46,193 nt of DNA from positions 1 through 46,193 of the forward strand of contig ONCH01000027.1 of the NCBI GenBank assembly GCA_900316265.1. Reading direction: 5' to 3'. The translations under genes were made by a program, and so were the position numbers. Of the stretch, positions 25,533 to 35,320 are shown piece after piece. The notes under the pieces are model-generated. The model was not told where the DNA came from and made no database searches. It saw only the letters and a program-made list of their open reading frames with translations. Position 1 is the stretch's first letter, and the number at the start of each line of letters is the position of its first letter. This stretch comes from an uncultured Prevotellaceae bacterium. GTDB taxonomy: Bacteria > Bacteroidota > Bacteroidia > Bacteroidales > Bacteroidaceae.

Positions 25533-26570
25533 ATGGCAAAATTACCACGTTATCTTTTCCCAAGCGACTATATGGCTGACCCCTCAGCCAATGTGTTTAA
25601 CGGACGCTTCTATATCTATCCCTCACACGACTGGGATGCAGGCGAGTGTTTCGACGATGATGGTGGTCACTTCCAAATGAAGGACTATCACGTGCTCTCA
25701 TGGGACGACATCGAGAATGGTGAGGTAACCGATCATGGTGTAATCCTTGACGTGAAGGATGTGCCCTGGGCTGAGAAGCAGATGTGGGACAACGACTGTG
25801 TTGAGAAGGACGGCAAGTACTACCTCATCTTCTCTGCTAAGGCTTACGATGGTGTGTTCCGTCTCGGTGTAGCTGTTGCAGACAAGCCAGAAGGACCATT
25901 CAAGCCTATGGACAAACCCATCCGTGGCTCGTTCTCTATCGATCCCTGCGTGTTCAAGGACGATGATGGCAAGATTTATACCTACTTCGGTGGACTGTGG
26001 GGCGGACAGCTGCAGTGGTGGCGCCCACTGCCCAATGGCTTGGCTCCTGTATTCGGCAAATATGGTGACCAGAACGGACTCATCGACCTCGGCGCTGCTC
26101 CTGACCATAAAGGCGAGCTCTTCACACAGGCTGACAGTCCTGCTATCAACAGCTGTGTTGTTCGCATGAGCGACGACGTACAGCAGTTTGCAGAGGCTCC
26201 TCGCGCTGTTGTCGTACTCGACAAGAATGGCGAGCCTATGAAGGCTGGTGACCCACACCGCTTCTTCGAGGCCTCATGGATGCACAAATACAATGGCAAG
26301 TACTATTTCTCTTACTCTACTGGTGACAGCCACTTCCTCTGCTATGCCATTGGTGACAACCCCTACGGACCATTCCGCTATCAGGGTGTCATTCTTGACC
26401 CCGTCGTTGGCTGGACTACCCACCACTCTATCGTTGAGTATAAGGGTCAGTGGTATCTGTGCTATCACGACTGTGTGCCCAGCAACGATATCACACACCT
26501 GCGCTCACTGAAGGTACAGCGCCTGTTCTACAATGAGGACGGCACGATCAAAAAGGTTGTGAATGAATAA
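25533..26570 (+). CDS. xynB: GH43 beta-xylosidase/exoxylanase, cytoplasmic
   Basis: A 345-residue five-bladed beta-propeller glycosidase. Candidate catalytic residues are Asp15 (general base, MADPSAN), Asp137 (pKa modulator, SIDPCVF) and Glu246 (general acid, FFEASWM), the GH43 trio. No signal peptide is present, so it probably completes the hydrolysis of xylo-oligosaccharides brought in by the adjacent symporter. Arabinofuranosidase activity is also found in GH43 and cannot be excluded. It ends 11 bases from the convergent M16 peptidase gene. Confidence 0.92.
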   Translation: MAKLPRYLFPSDYMADPSANVFNGRFYIYPSHDWDAGECFDDDGGHFQMKDYHVLSWDDIENGEVTDHGVILDVKDVPWAEKQMWDNDCVEKDGKYYLIFSAKAYDGVFRLGVAVADKPEGPFKPMDKPIRGSFSIDPCVFKDDDGKIYTYFGGLWGGQLQWWRPLPNGLAPVFGKYGDQNGLIDLGAAPDHKGELFTQADSPAINSCVVRMSDDVQQFAEAPRAVVVLDKNGEPMKAGDPHRFFEASWMHKYNGKYYFSYSTGDSHFLCYAIGDNPYGPFRYQGVILDPVVGWTTHHSIVEYKGQWYLCYHDCVPSNDITHLRSLKVQRLFYNEDGTIKKVVNE

Positions 26571-26581
26571 TCACTAACTTA

Positions 26582-27805
26582 TTACAATATCAACTGTTGC
26601 AGTCGCTCAGGAGCAAAGAGCTCTTGGGCGACTTCTTGTATCTGCGGAGCCGTAATGGCATCGATACGCTCAAGTAGTTCGTCAATATTACGCTCACGAC
26701 CATAGTGCAGATAGTTCTTGGCTATGTCAAGTGCAAACTGTTCACGATTATCACAAGCAATAGCTATCTGTCCCTTCAACTGTCGCTTAGCGGCTATCAG
26801 TTGGCGTTCCGTCAACGGATGCTGCATCACCTTATCCAGTTCACGATGTACCAATCGCAGACAACGCTTCACATCGTGATGGTCACAACCGAAATACACT
26901 GACCAGCAACCCGTATCGCTATAGCTGGCCATTGCACTCTCAACCGTATATACCAATCCGTTCTTCTCACGCAAGGAGAGGTTCAGACGGGCGTTCATTC
27001 CTGGTCCGCCTAACAGGTTGTTCAACAGATAGAGTGGCATGCGTCGCTGGTCATCATAGCTGTAAGCCTTACTTCCCAGCATAACATGTGCCTGATGGTG
27101 TTCCTGAGAAGCTGTTGCAGGTGTTGACTGTGGAAAAGAAGACGTAGACTGGATATTCTGACGGACATTGCGCTCGCCTATTTGTTCCAAGCATCGCTCC
27201 AGACGCTTGACCATTCGTGCAAAATCCACATCGCCATAAGCAAAGAAGATGGCGTTACTGGGACGATAGTAGTGCTGGGTAAAGCGACGAGCATCCTCCC
27301 CTGTGAACGACAGCACTCGCTCGCGTGTACCTAATATATTATGTCCTAAAGGATGGTTCTGGAATATCATATTCTCGAACTCGTCGTAGATGAGTTCTGC
27401 TGGTGAGTCGTTGTAACTCTCTATCTCGTCACAGATGACATCCACCTCATGACGGATTTCCTCTTCAGGATAGACGCTACAGAACACTATGTCGCAGAGC
27501 AAATCGACAGCTCTGTTCAGATGGTCTTTCAATATAGCGGCATAGAAGACAGTGTCTTCCTTGTTGGTAAACGCATTAAGGTCGCCACCCACACTCTCCA
27601 GACTATTGAGAATCTGGATGGCCGAACGCTTCTGGGTACCTTTAAACGTGGTATGTTCACAAAAATGAGCCAATCCATCCTCGCCCATTGCCTCTTGACG
27701 AGCACCTGCATTGATACCAATGCCACAATAGACCACCTTCGATGTTGAAGGCAGATGAATGATTCTTAACCCGTTAGAAAGTGTTGCTGTATTGTATTTT
27801 TTCAT
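26582..27805 (-). CDS. M16 family zinc metallopeptidase
   Basis: A 407-residue peptidase of the mitochondrial processing peptidase/PqqL type. The inverted zinc motif HFCEH is at residues 47-51 (His47, Glu50, His51), and the third ligand Glu127 follows 76 residues later (VDVICDEIES), as the family requires. The C-terminal half is the inactive second M16 domain with the usual R/Y pair region (NARLNLSLREKNGLVYTVES). No signal peptide is seen, so it is probably cytoplasmic. It is transcribed from a divergent promoter pair shared with the sugar kinase gene. The substrate is unknown. Confidence 0.92.
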   Translation of the reverse strand: MKKYNTATLSNGLRIIHLPSTSKVVYCGIGINAGARQEAMGEDGLAHFCEHTTFKGTQKRSAIQILNSLESVGGDLNAFTNKEDTVFYAAILKDHLNRAVDLLCDIVFCSVYPEEEIRHEVDVICDEIESYNDSPAELIYDEFENMIFQNHPLGHNILGTRERVLSFTGEDARRFTQHYYRPSNAIFFAYGDVDFARMVKRLERCLEQIGERNVRQNIQSTSSFPQSTPATASQEHHQAHVMLGSKAYSYDDQRRMPLYLLNNLLGGPGMNARLNLSLREKNGLVYTVESAMASYSDTGCWSVYFGCDHHDVKRCLRLVHRELDKVMQHPLTERQLIAAKRQLKGQIAIACDNREQFALDIAKNYLHYGRERNIDELLERIDAITAPQIQEVAQELFAPERLQQLIL

Positions 27806-27816
27806 AATTTTGCATG

Positions 27817-27876
27817 CAAAGGTACGAAATAATTCCTAATTCGTAATTCATAATTCTCAATTAATTTGTACCTTTG
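27817..27876. promoter_or_regulatory. Divergent promoter pair, M16 peptidase / sugar kinase
   Basis: TACCTTTG occurs on the minus strand at 27817-27824 (11 bases before the peptidase ATG) and on the plus strand at 27869-27876 (19 bases before the kinase ATG). Between them lies a TAATTC-type near-tandem repeat with a period of about ten bases. Confidence 0.6.
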
Positions 27877-27895
27877 CACGCAAAAAGCAAGAAGT

Positions 27896-28858
27896 ATGCG
27901 AAAAGTGATTGGAATCGGAGAGACGGTGCTCGACATCATCTTCCGTAACGAACAGCCTATCAGTGCGATACCTGGAGGCTCTACTTTTAATGCCATCATC
28001 TCTATGGGACGCTCTGGCATTGAGACTGGTTTCATTAGTGAGACTGGTAACGATCGTGTGGGTCGTAATATTATCCAGTTTCTGCGTGACAACGGATGTA
28101 AGGCCGATTGTGTCAATGTCTATCCAGACTCTAAATCACCCCTTTCGTTGGCTTTCCTCAATGAGCAGAACGATGCTGAGTATGTCTTCTACAAAGACCA
28201 TCCCCACGATCGTCTGGACTTCAACTATCCTGATATCCAGCCAGATGACATCGTACTCTTTGGTTCCTACTACGCGCTGAACGACGTTATCCGTCCACAG
28301 GTAAAAGGCTTTCTGGACTATGCCCATGAGCGTGGAGCAATCCTCTACTACGACGTCAATTTCCGTGCTTCCCACCAGCATGAGGTGATGAAAATTACCC
28401 CCAACCTGCTGGAAAATTTCGAACTGGCAGATATCGTTCGTGGTTCGGCAGAAGACTTTGAAGTGCTGTTCAAGAAGCGCGATGCTGAAGCCATCTACCG
28501 TTCGCAGATAGCTTTCTACACCAAGAAGTTCATCTATACCCAAGGAGCTGATGCCATCCATCTCTTCGCTGATAATGGATTCCACAAGGAATACCCTGTG
28601 GCACAGATGGAAACAGTAAGTACCATTGGTGCTGGCGATAATTTCAATGCCGGCTTCCTTTATGGACTTATCAAGAATCAGATTACACGCGACGATATGG
28701 AGCATGGACTCAGTGAAGAGCAATGGAATGCCGTTATCGGTTGTGCCCAACTGTTCTCTGCAGAAGCCTGCAGCACGCTCAACAACTATGTGTCTCCTGA
28801 GTTTGGTGCCCAGCGTCAACAAGAGTTAGAAGAAGCACTTACACAAGAAGAAGTATAA
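27896..28858 (+). CDS. PfkB-family carbohydrate kinase
   Basis: A 320-residue sugar kinase of the ribokinase fold, probably a fructokinase. The start at 27896 gives the family opening MRKVIGIGETVLD; an in-frame ATG 10 codons upstream falls in the promoter. The first PfkB signature is PGGSTFNAIISMGRSG, and the second, TIGAGDNFNAGFL, carries the catalytic base Asp248. The substrate cannot be fixed from sequence. It lies 21 bases upstream of ychF and probably shares its transcript. Confidence 0.9.
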   Translation: MRKVIGIGETVLDIIFRNEQPISAIPGGSTFNAIISMGRSGIETGFISETGNDRVGRNIIQFLRDNGCKADCVNVYPDSKSPLSLAFLNEQNDAEYVFYKDHPHDRLDFNYPDIQPDDIVLFGSYYALNDVIRPQVKGFLDYAHERGAILYYDVNFRASHQHEVMKITPNLLENFELADIVRGSAEDFEVLFKKRDAEAIYRSQIAFYTKKFIYTQGADAIHLFADNGFHKEYPVAQMETVSTIGAGDNFNAGFLYGLIKNQITRDDMEHGLSEEQWNAVIGCAQLFSAEACSTLNNYVSPEFGAQRQQELEEALTQEEV

Positions 28859-28879
28859 ATAAGAATTAAGAGATAAAGA

Positions 28880-29980
28880 ATGTCATTAAAATGTGGTATT
28901 GTCGGATTGCCTAACGTAGGCAAATCCACCCTGTTCAACTGTCTGTCGAGTGCTAAGGCACAGGCAGCTAATTTCCCTTTTTGTACGATTGAACCCAATG
29001 TCGGTGTGATTACCGTTCCTGATGAGCGCCTTACGAAACTTGCAGAGATTGTGCATCCAGGACGCATCGTTCCTGCCACTTGTGAAATAGTCGATATCGC
29101 TGGTCTGGTGAAAGGTGCCTCCAAGGGTGAAGGCCTAGGTAATAAGTTCCTTGGGAACATCCGTGAGACGGATGCTATCATCCATGTATTGCGTTGCTTT
29201 GAGGACGAGAACATTACACATGTAGATGGTACTATCGACCCCATCCGTGACAAGGAGATTATCGATACAGAATTGCAACTCAAGGACTTAGAAACTATCG
29301 AGAGTCGCTTGGCAAAGACGGAGAAAGCCGCTGCAGCAGGCAATAAGGATGCTAAGATAGAGGTTACTGTACTCAAGGCCTACAAAGAGGTGTTGGAACA
29401 AGGCAAAAACGCTCGTATCGTTGAGTTTGAAAGCAAGGACGAGCAAGACTGTGCCAAGAATCTCTTCCTGCTGACATCTAAGCCTGTGCTCTACGTTTGT
29501 AACGTGGGCGAGGCTGATGCCAAGAATGGTAACGACTTCACCAAGAAAGTAGAAGCACTGGCTAAGGAAGAAGGCGCTGAAGCTATGATTATTGCAGCCA
29601 AGACAGAAGAAGATATCGCTGAATTGGATTCGTATGAAGATAAGCAGATGTTCCTGGAAGAACTGGGCTTGGAAGAGAGTGGTGTGAACCGCCTCATCAA
29701 GAAGGCATACGCCCTGCTGAACCTTGAGACCTTCATCACCGCTGGTGAAATGGAGGTGAAGGCTTGGACCTACAAAAAGGGCTGGAAGGCTCCTCAGTGT
29801 GCTGGTGTTATCCATACCGACTTTGAGAAAGGCTTCATTCGTGCAGAGGTTATCAAGTACGACGACTACCTGAAATATGGCTCAGAAGCTGCAGTCCGCG
29901 AGGCAGGAAAGATGGGCGTAGAGGGTAAAGACTACGTCGTACAGGATGGTGACATCATGCACTTCAGATTTAACGTATGA
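28880..29980 (+). CDS. ychF: Obg-like ATPase YchF
   Basis: A 366-residue ribosome-associated P-loop ATPase of the Obg/YchF class. The Walker A is GLPNVGKST (residues 8-16), switch II is [14 protein letters not shown], and the G4 position reads NVGE instead of NKxD, which is why YchF prefers ATP over GTP. A coiled-coil insertion (about 130-165) and the C-terminal TGS domain (ending [17 protein letters not shown]) complete it. Length is normal. The stop overlaps the next ATG as ATGA. Confidence 0.97.
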   Translation: MSLKCGIVGLPNVGKSTLFNCLSSAKAQAANFPFCTIEPNVGVITVPDERLTKLAEIVHPGRIVPATCEIVDIAGLVKGASKGEGLGNKFLGNIRETDAIIHVLRCFEDENITHVDGTIDPIRDKEIIDTELQLKDLETIESRLAKTEKAAAAGNKDAKIEVTVLKAYKEVLEQGKNARIVEFESKDEQDCAKNLFLLTSKPVLYVCNVGEADAKNGNDFTKKVEALAKEEGAEAMIIAAKTEEDIAELDSYEDKQMFLEELGLEESGVNRLIKKAYALLNLETFITAGEMEVKAWTYKKGWKAPQCAGVIHTDFEKGFIRAEVIKYDDYLKYGSEAAVREAGKMGVEGKDYVVQDGDIMHFRFNV

Positions 29981-32571
29981 ACGAACTGCTATATATCGTT
30001 TGGAACCCCAGCCTCAGCATAGGGCCTTTCCGCTGGTACTCTCTGTGCTGGCTGATTGGTCTGGCACTGGCCTATTTCGTTGTGAAGCGCCTGTATAAAG
30101 AACAGAATATCAAGGAAGAACTCTTTGACCCACTCTTCTTCTACTGCTTCATCGGCATCCTTGTTGGTGCGCGCTTAGGCCATTGTATCTTCTATCAACC
30201 CGATTACTTCCTCACGTCTGGGAAAGGTTTTGTGGAGATGCTGCTACCTATACACTTCCTTGCTGATGGTGGTTGGAAGTTTACAGGCTACGAAGGACTG
30301 GCCTCTCATGGTGGCACCTTAGGACTAATGATTGCCCTCTGGCTGTATGTCAGGAAGACCAAGCTGAGCATCTGGATGGTACTCGATAATATTGCTATTG
30401 CTACAGGTATCACTGCCTGTTTTATTCGTTTGGGCAACCTGATGAACTCAGAGATTATTGGCAAGATAACGGATGTCCCCTGGGCATTTATCTTTGAGCG
30501 GGTAGATAGCTATCCTCGCCATCCTGGCCAGCTTTACGAGGCTATCGCCTATGCCGTGCTTTTTGCCATCATGTGGTGGTTGCACAAGAAGGGTATGTCT
30601 GTGGGGAAACCACAGACCACAGGCCATGCGTTGCAGGTGGGTTCTGGCTGGTACTTTGGCTTCTGTCTGACGTACATCTTCACGTTCCGCTTCTTCATCG
30701 AATACACCAAGGAGATTCAGGAAGCTTTTGAAGCTACCCTGCCCATCGATATGGGTCAGATATTGAGCATTCCTTTCATTATAATAGGTATTGTTTGCAT
30801 GCTTGGTGGACGCTGGATGAAGCGCCTCACGATGATAGCCGTCTTATGCCTACTGAGCACTCACCTTTCTGCCCAGAATACGGAACAGCAACAGCGCTAC
30901 TACGATGCTTTTGCCCAGAACAATGCTGAAACCTTCTATGCTGCCAGCAAAGAAGCCAAGGACGAGATGCTGGCTAAAGGCGATCGCAAGCACTATTACA
31001 TGTTCTGCATCAATGAGGCAAGCTATGAAATCCGTCAAGGCAATTCTGCCAAAGCGTTGATGATAGCCAACGACGTGCTGAAAGAGATGCAGGAGAATGG
31101 TGACAGTCACTTCGACTTCGTCTACAACGCGATGGGAAGCATCTATAAGAACCGAGGTAACTACAGAATGGCGCGTCGCTATTTCGATATGTCTGTAAAG
31201 TACACTCAGCCCAATGACACGGTATCTATGATAGGTTCTTACCTCAGCATTGCCGATTTGGAGGCTTCTGCTCATCCTGACGAGGCACTGATATGGGTTG
31301 ACAAACTACTGCCGCTCTGTGAGAAATACCCTACCCACTACAACTATGTCTTGGGGGTGAAGGCTACTGCTTGTTTCTTTAAGAACGACTCCCAGCACTT
31401 CTTCCAGACGTTGGAAGAATACCGCATCCGTCAACGTGAGTCTCAGTTTCAGGACGAACAGACAGACCATCTGATGGAAACCCTGCGTATGGCTTTTGAC
31501 GGCGATTACGAAAAGGCTATCAAGCGCATCTATAACGACAAAATCTATGATGAGAACATCGGTCGTTATGATATGACGATGCAGGTATATCGCATGATGA
31601 ACGACAAGGACAAGATGATGTTGGAGGCTTACAAGAAATACCAAGCCATCGACTCGCTGAATGCCAACTTCATCTACGAGAACCTCAACGAGATGAACGC
31701 TGAGATAGACCTCAGCAAGACGCAGGAAAAGGCCGCCAAAGACCGTACCATGCTGCTGAGTATTCTCGTGGTGTTACTGGTCGTTGTTATTGGTCTGCTA
31801 CTCTGGCGTTACCTAACGCGTCACTACCTGCAGAAGGAGCTGATAGCCCAGAACAAGAAGCTGGAAATTGCCCTATCGCGTGCTGAGGAGTCAGACCGCA
31901 TGAAGAACTCATTTATTGAACATGTCAGTCACGAGATACGCACGCCATTGAACGTCATTACAGGCTATGCACAGATCATTACCAATCCTGACTACAAGCT
32001 TGATACAGAGACGCGCGACCACATGCTGAATGACATCTCTCGCAATACCGTAGAAATTACGAATATCGTCAATGAGTTATTAGAAGTGGCACAAGACGAA
32101 AGTCGTGAGCATATCGACCACGATGAGATGGTAGCTGTCAACGAACTCTGTCGTCATCTTATTAAGGATATGGAATCCCTCAATGTACACCATCTGGATA
32201 TCGACTTCATTACCGATATTACAGATGACTACAAGATGAAGACCAACAAACAGGCCGTCGATAAGATACTGCGTCAGTTACTCGACAACGCCTTAAAGTT
32301 CACCAACGAGGGAAAAGTAGAGTTGTATGTCTATGACTCACCAGACCACGGAACTGTTCGCTTCATCGTTACAGATACAGGTATTGGTATTTCAGAAGAG
32401 CATCAAGAACATCTCTATGACCGCTTCTTTAAGGCCGACAATTTTAAACCTGGATTCGGACTGGGCCTGACGATGGCACTAAAGATAACTACCCTACTCC
32501 ACGGTAGTCTTTACTTAGACAAAGAATATAAGGAGGGGGCACGCTTTATCCTATCCTTACCGACCACCTGA
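29977..32571 (+). CDS. lgt: Fusion: prolipoprotein diacylglyceryl transferase (Lgt) + TPR sensor histidine kinase
   Basis: A single frame of 864 residues holding two normally separate proteins. Residues 1-280 are Lgt, the membrane enzyme that lipidates lipoprotein Cys residues: [10 protein letters not shown] (His111), [12 protein letters not shown] (Arg151) and HPGQLYEA are diagnostic. Residue 281 is a Met that opens a complete signal peptide ([20 protein letters not shown]), followed by a TPR-like periplasmic region (about 305-585), one membrane helix (about 591-613), a HisKA domain with SHEIRTP (His652), and an ATPase domain ([21 protein letters not shown]). No receiver domain is present. 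The junction reads CGC TGG ATG AAG; TGA in place of TGG, or loss of one G, would restore an ordinary stop/start junction. The fusion may be real, recent, or a sequence error. Confidence 0.85.
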   Translation: MNELLYIVWNPSLSIGPFRWYSLCWLIGLALAYFVVKRLYKEQNIKEELFDPLFFYCFIGILVGARLGHCIFYQPDYFLTSGKGFVEMLLPIHFLADGGWKFTGYEGLASHGGTLGLMIALWLYVRKTKLSIWMVLDNIAIATGITACFIRLGNLMNSEIIGKITDVPWAFIFERVDSYPRHPGQLYEAIAYAVLFAIMWWLHKKGMSVGKPQTTGHALQVGSGWYFGFCLTYIFTFRFFIEYTKEIQEAFEATLPIDMGQILSIPFIIIGIVCMLGGRWMKRLTMIAVLCLLSTHLSAQNTEQQQRYYDAFAQNNAETFYAASKEAKDEMLAKGDRKHYYMFCINEASYEIRQGNSAKALMIANDVLKEMQENGDSHFDFVYNAMGSIYKNRGNYRMARRYFDMSVKYTQPNDTVSMIGSYLSIADLEASAHPDEALIWVDKLLPLCEKYPTHYNYVLGVKATACFFKNDSQHFFQTLEEYRIRQRESQFQDEQTDHLMETLRMAFDGDYEKAIKRIYNDKIYDENIGRYDMTMQVYRMMNDKDKMMLEAYKKYQAIDSLNANFIYENLNEMNAEIDLSKTQEKAAKDRTMLLSILVVLLVVVIGLLLWRYLTRHYLQKELIAQNKKLEIALSRAEESDRMKNSFIEHVSHEIRTPLNVITGYAQIITNPDYKLDTETRDHMLNDISRNTVEITNIVNELLEVAQDESREHIDHDEMVAVNELCRHLIKDMESLNVHHLDIDFITDITDDYKMKTNKQAVDKILRQLLDNALKFTNEGKVELYVYDSPDHGTVRFIVTDTGIGISEEHQEHLYDRFFKADNFKPGFGLGLTMALKITTLLHGSLYLDKEYKEGARFILSLPTT

Positions 32572-35169
32572 TACGATTTTCTTGATATCGTTCAACTTGT
32601 TGAGCGCCTCCATAGGCGTCAGGTTGTTGATGTCAAGACCCAGTATTTCATCACGAATCTGACAGAGCACAGGGTCGTCGAGTTGGAAGAACGAAAGTTG
32701 CATACCTTCACGGCTCTGGGCTATTTCTGCTGTGGGCTTGCCGACAGTACCAACTTGGGCGTTATCTGATTCAAGTTGCTTTAATATGACGTTGGCACGC
32801 TTGACAATGCTCTTAGGCATACCAGCGATCTCTGCTACATGGATACCAAAGGAGTGCTCACTGCCACCCTTCTCCAACTTACGCAGGAAGACGACTTTAC
32901 CTTCTGCCTCCTTCACAGAGACGTTATAGTTCTTGATGCGCTTGAAGTTCTTCTCCATCTCGTTGAGCTCGTGGTAGTGCGTGGCGAAGAGTGTACGTGC
33001 CTGCGCTTTCGGATGCTCATGCAGGTATTCCACAATAGCCCAGGCAATAGAAATGCCGTCATAGGTAGAGGTTCCTCGTCCCAGCTCGTCAAACAATACC
33101 AGCGAACGTGGTGTCACATTATTCAGAATGTTCGACGCCTCTGTCATCTCTACCATAAATGTCGATTCACCCAGAGAAATATTATCACTGGCCCCTACCC
33201 TCGTGAATATCTTGTCCACCAGACCGATTCTAGCGCTCTCTGCAGGCACAAACGAACCTATCTGGGCCAACAGTACTATCAAGGCTGTTTGACGCAACAG
33301 CGCCGATTTACCTGCCATATTCGGACCTGTGATCACAATAATCTGCTGACGCTCCTGGTCTAGCAAGATGTCGTTAGGAATATAGCGCTCGCCCAAGGGC
33401 AGTTGTGTCTCAATGACTGGATGACGCCCCTGTTTAATGTCTATCACGTCGCTACTGTCGATGACAGGACGCACATAGTGGTTCTCCTCAGCCGTCTTCG
33501 CAGCACTCAACAGACAATCGATATGGGCTATCACGCTGGCGTTCTGCTGTATCTGTGGGATAAACTCTTGGGCAGCAACAACAAGTTCTGTGAACAGGCG
33601 CTGTTCTAAAGATAGAATCTTGTCCTCAGCACCCAGAATCTTCTCTTCGTATTCCTTCAGTTCCTGTGTGATGTAGCGCTCGGCCTGTGCCAGCGTCTGC
33701 TTGCGTACCCACTCCTGTGGAACCTTATCCTTATAGGTGTTGCGCACCTCCAAGTAGTAGCCAAAGACGTTGTTATAGCCAATCTTCAACGAGGCAATGC
33801 CCGTCTCCTGAGCCTCACGCTCCTGAATCTGCAAGAGATAGTCCTTACCACTATAGGCGATATGACGAAGTTCGTCGAGTTCGCTATTTACACCATCGCG
33901 GATAACGCCACCCTTTGCTACCAGCTGTGGTGGGTCGTTTTGTATCTCATGGGCTATGCGTTCACGCAACTGTTCACAAACATTCAGGCGCTCCCCTACT
34001 CTTTGCAACGCCTCGTTGGCGGCTTGCAGACAAGCATTTTTGATGGGTTCAATGGCTTGCAACGCAACCTTCATCTGCACCATCTCACGTGGCGACACAC
34101 GACCTGTGGCTACTTTTGAAATGATACGTTCCAAGTCGCCAATATGGTGTAACTGCTCGTCGATACACTCACGGAAATCAGGCTCGCGGAAGAAGTATTC
34201 TACGATATCAAGACGCTGGTTGATGGGCTTCTCATCTTTCAAGGGGAACACCAGCCAACGACGCAACAGACGGCTACCCATAGGCGATACCGTGCGGTCA
34301 ATGACATCCAACAGCGACTTGCCGTCTTCCTGCATGGTACTTACCAGCTCCAATGAGCGGACGGTAAACTTATCCAGACGCACGTATTTGTCTTCCTCGA
34401 TGCGTGCAAGGGTGGTAATATGTGCTATCTGCGAGTGCAGCGTCTGCTCCAAGTATTGCAGGATGGCGCCAGCAGCGATGACACCACTCTTCAGATGGTC
34501 TACGCCAAAGCCTTTCAGCGACTTCACATTGAAATGGCGATAGAGTTTCTGGTGGGCAGTCTGTTCGGTAAACACCCAGTCGTCCATCTCGAAGGTACAC
34601 AGACGGGTACCGAAGTAGCGCTCAAAATCGTGGCGGTATTCGCGGTCGTAGAGCACCTCCTTGGGCTGGAATGAACCAATAAGCTTCTCCACATAGTCGT
34701 AAGTACCTTCGCCTGTCAGGAACTCACCTGTCGAGATATCCAGGAACGCTACGCCACACGATCCCTTGCCGAAGTGTACGGATGCCAGAAAGTTGTTCTC
34801 CTTGTAGTTCAGCACCGTATCACTCATCGTCACACCTGGCGTCACCAGTTCGGTGATACCACGCTTCACGAGCTTCTTCGTCAGCTTGGGGTCTTCCAGC
34901 TGGTCACAGATGGCCACACGCTTGCCAGCACGAATCAGTTTAGGCAGATAGGTATCGAGGGCGTGATGTGGAAAGCCTGCCATCTCGTCGCCTTTGTTAT
35001 AGCCGTTGTTACGATGAGTCAGCGTGATGCCGAGCACCTGAGAAGCAATGACAGCGTCCTCGCAATACGTCTCGTAGAAGTCACCACAACGAAACAGCAA
35101 TAGAGCCTCAGGGTGCTTCGCCTTGAGGTCGAAAAACTGCTTCATCATGGGTGTCAATTCCTTTGCCAT
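32557..35169 (-). CDS. mutS: DNA mismatch repair protein MutS
   Basis: An 870-residue mismatch-recognition ATPase. The N-terminal mismatch-binding motif GDFYE has Phe31 and Glu33. The ATPase core carries Walker A GPNMAGKS near residues 613-620, [14 protein letters not shown] (Walker B/signature) and ATHYHEL. The C-terminal dimerisation helix-turn-helix ends SGGR. The start at 35169 ([15 protein letters not shown]) is preferred to an ATG 38 codons upstream that lies beyond the promoter. It is convergent with the Lgt-kinase gene, and the coding ends overlap by 15 bases. Confidence 0.97.
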   Translation of the reverse strand: MAKELTPMMKQFFDLKAKHPEALLLFRCGDFYETYCEDAVIASQVLGITLTHRNNGYNKGDEMAGFPHHALDTYLPKLIRAGKRVAICDQLEDPKLTKKLVKRGITELVTPGVTMSDTVLNYKENNFLASVHFGKGSCGVAFLDISTGEFLTGEGTYDYVEKLIGSFQPKEVLYDREYRHDFERYFGTRLCTFEMDDWVFTEQTAHQKLYRHFNVKSLKGFGVDHLKSGVIAAGAILQYLEQTLHSQIAHITTLARIEEDKYVRLDKFTVRSLELVSTMQEDGKSLLDVIDRTVSPMGSRLLRRWLVFPLKDEKPINQRLDIVEYFFREPDFRECIDEQLHHIGDLERIISKVATGRVSPREMVQMKVALQAIEPIKNACLQAANEALQRVGERLNVCEQLRERIAHEIQNDPPQLVAKGGVIRDGVNSELDELRHIAYSGKDYLLQIQEREAQETGIASLKIGYNNVFGYYLEVRNTYKDKVPQEWVRKQTLAQAERYITQELKEYEEKILGAEDKILSLEQRLFTELVVAAQEFIPQIQQNASVIAHIDCLLSAAKTAEENHYVRPVIDSSDVIDIKQGRHPVIETQLPLGERYIPNDILLDQERQQIIVITGPNMAGKSALLRQTALIVLLAQIGSFVPAESARIGLVDKIFTRVGASDNISLGESTFMVEMTEASNILNNVTPRSLVLFDELGRGTSTYDGISIAWAIVEYLHEHPKAQARTLFATHYHELNEMEKNFKRIKNYNVSVKEAEGKVVFLRKLEKGGSEHSFGIHVAEIAGMPKSIVKRANVILKQLESDNAQVGTVGKPTAEIAQSREGMQLSFFQLDDPVLCQIRDEILGLDINNLTPMEALNKLNDIKKIVSGGR

Positions 35170-35177
35170 AACAGCTG

Positions 35178-35209
35178 CAAAGGTACGAATAAGTGAGCAA
35201 AAAGCCAAA
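35178..35209 (-). promoter_or_regulatory. Promoter of mutS
   Basis: TTTG (35206-35209), a 20-base spacer, then TACCTTTG (35178-35185), only 8 bases from the ATG. A second TACCTTTG at 35253-35260 lies in an imperfect inverted repeat (35236-35246 with 35249-35261), perhaps an alternative start or an operator. Confidence 0.75.
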
Positions 35210-35261
35210 AGAATTTTGAGTTTTTTCGAACGTAAGTACCTTGACCAAGGGTCAAAGGTAC

Positions 35262-35291
35262 AAAAAAAGAACGGAACTACCAAGAGTTCCG
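35262..35291 (-). terminator. Intrinsic terminator of the secreted-protein gene
   Basis: On the minus strand a perfect 7-bp stem (CGGAACT/AGTTCCG) with a 6-base loop is followed by TTCTTTTTTT. It lies 30 bases after the stop at 35321 and separates that gene from mutS. Confidence 0.85.
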
Positions 35292-35320
35292 CCCTTTTAT
35301 TATAAGTTGTTTGCTATTGT

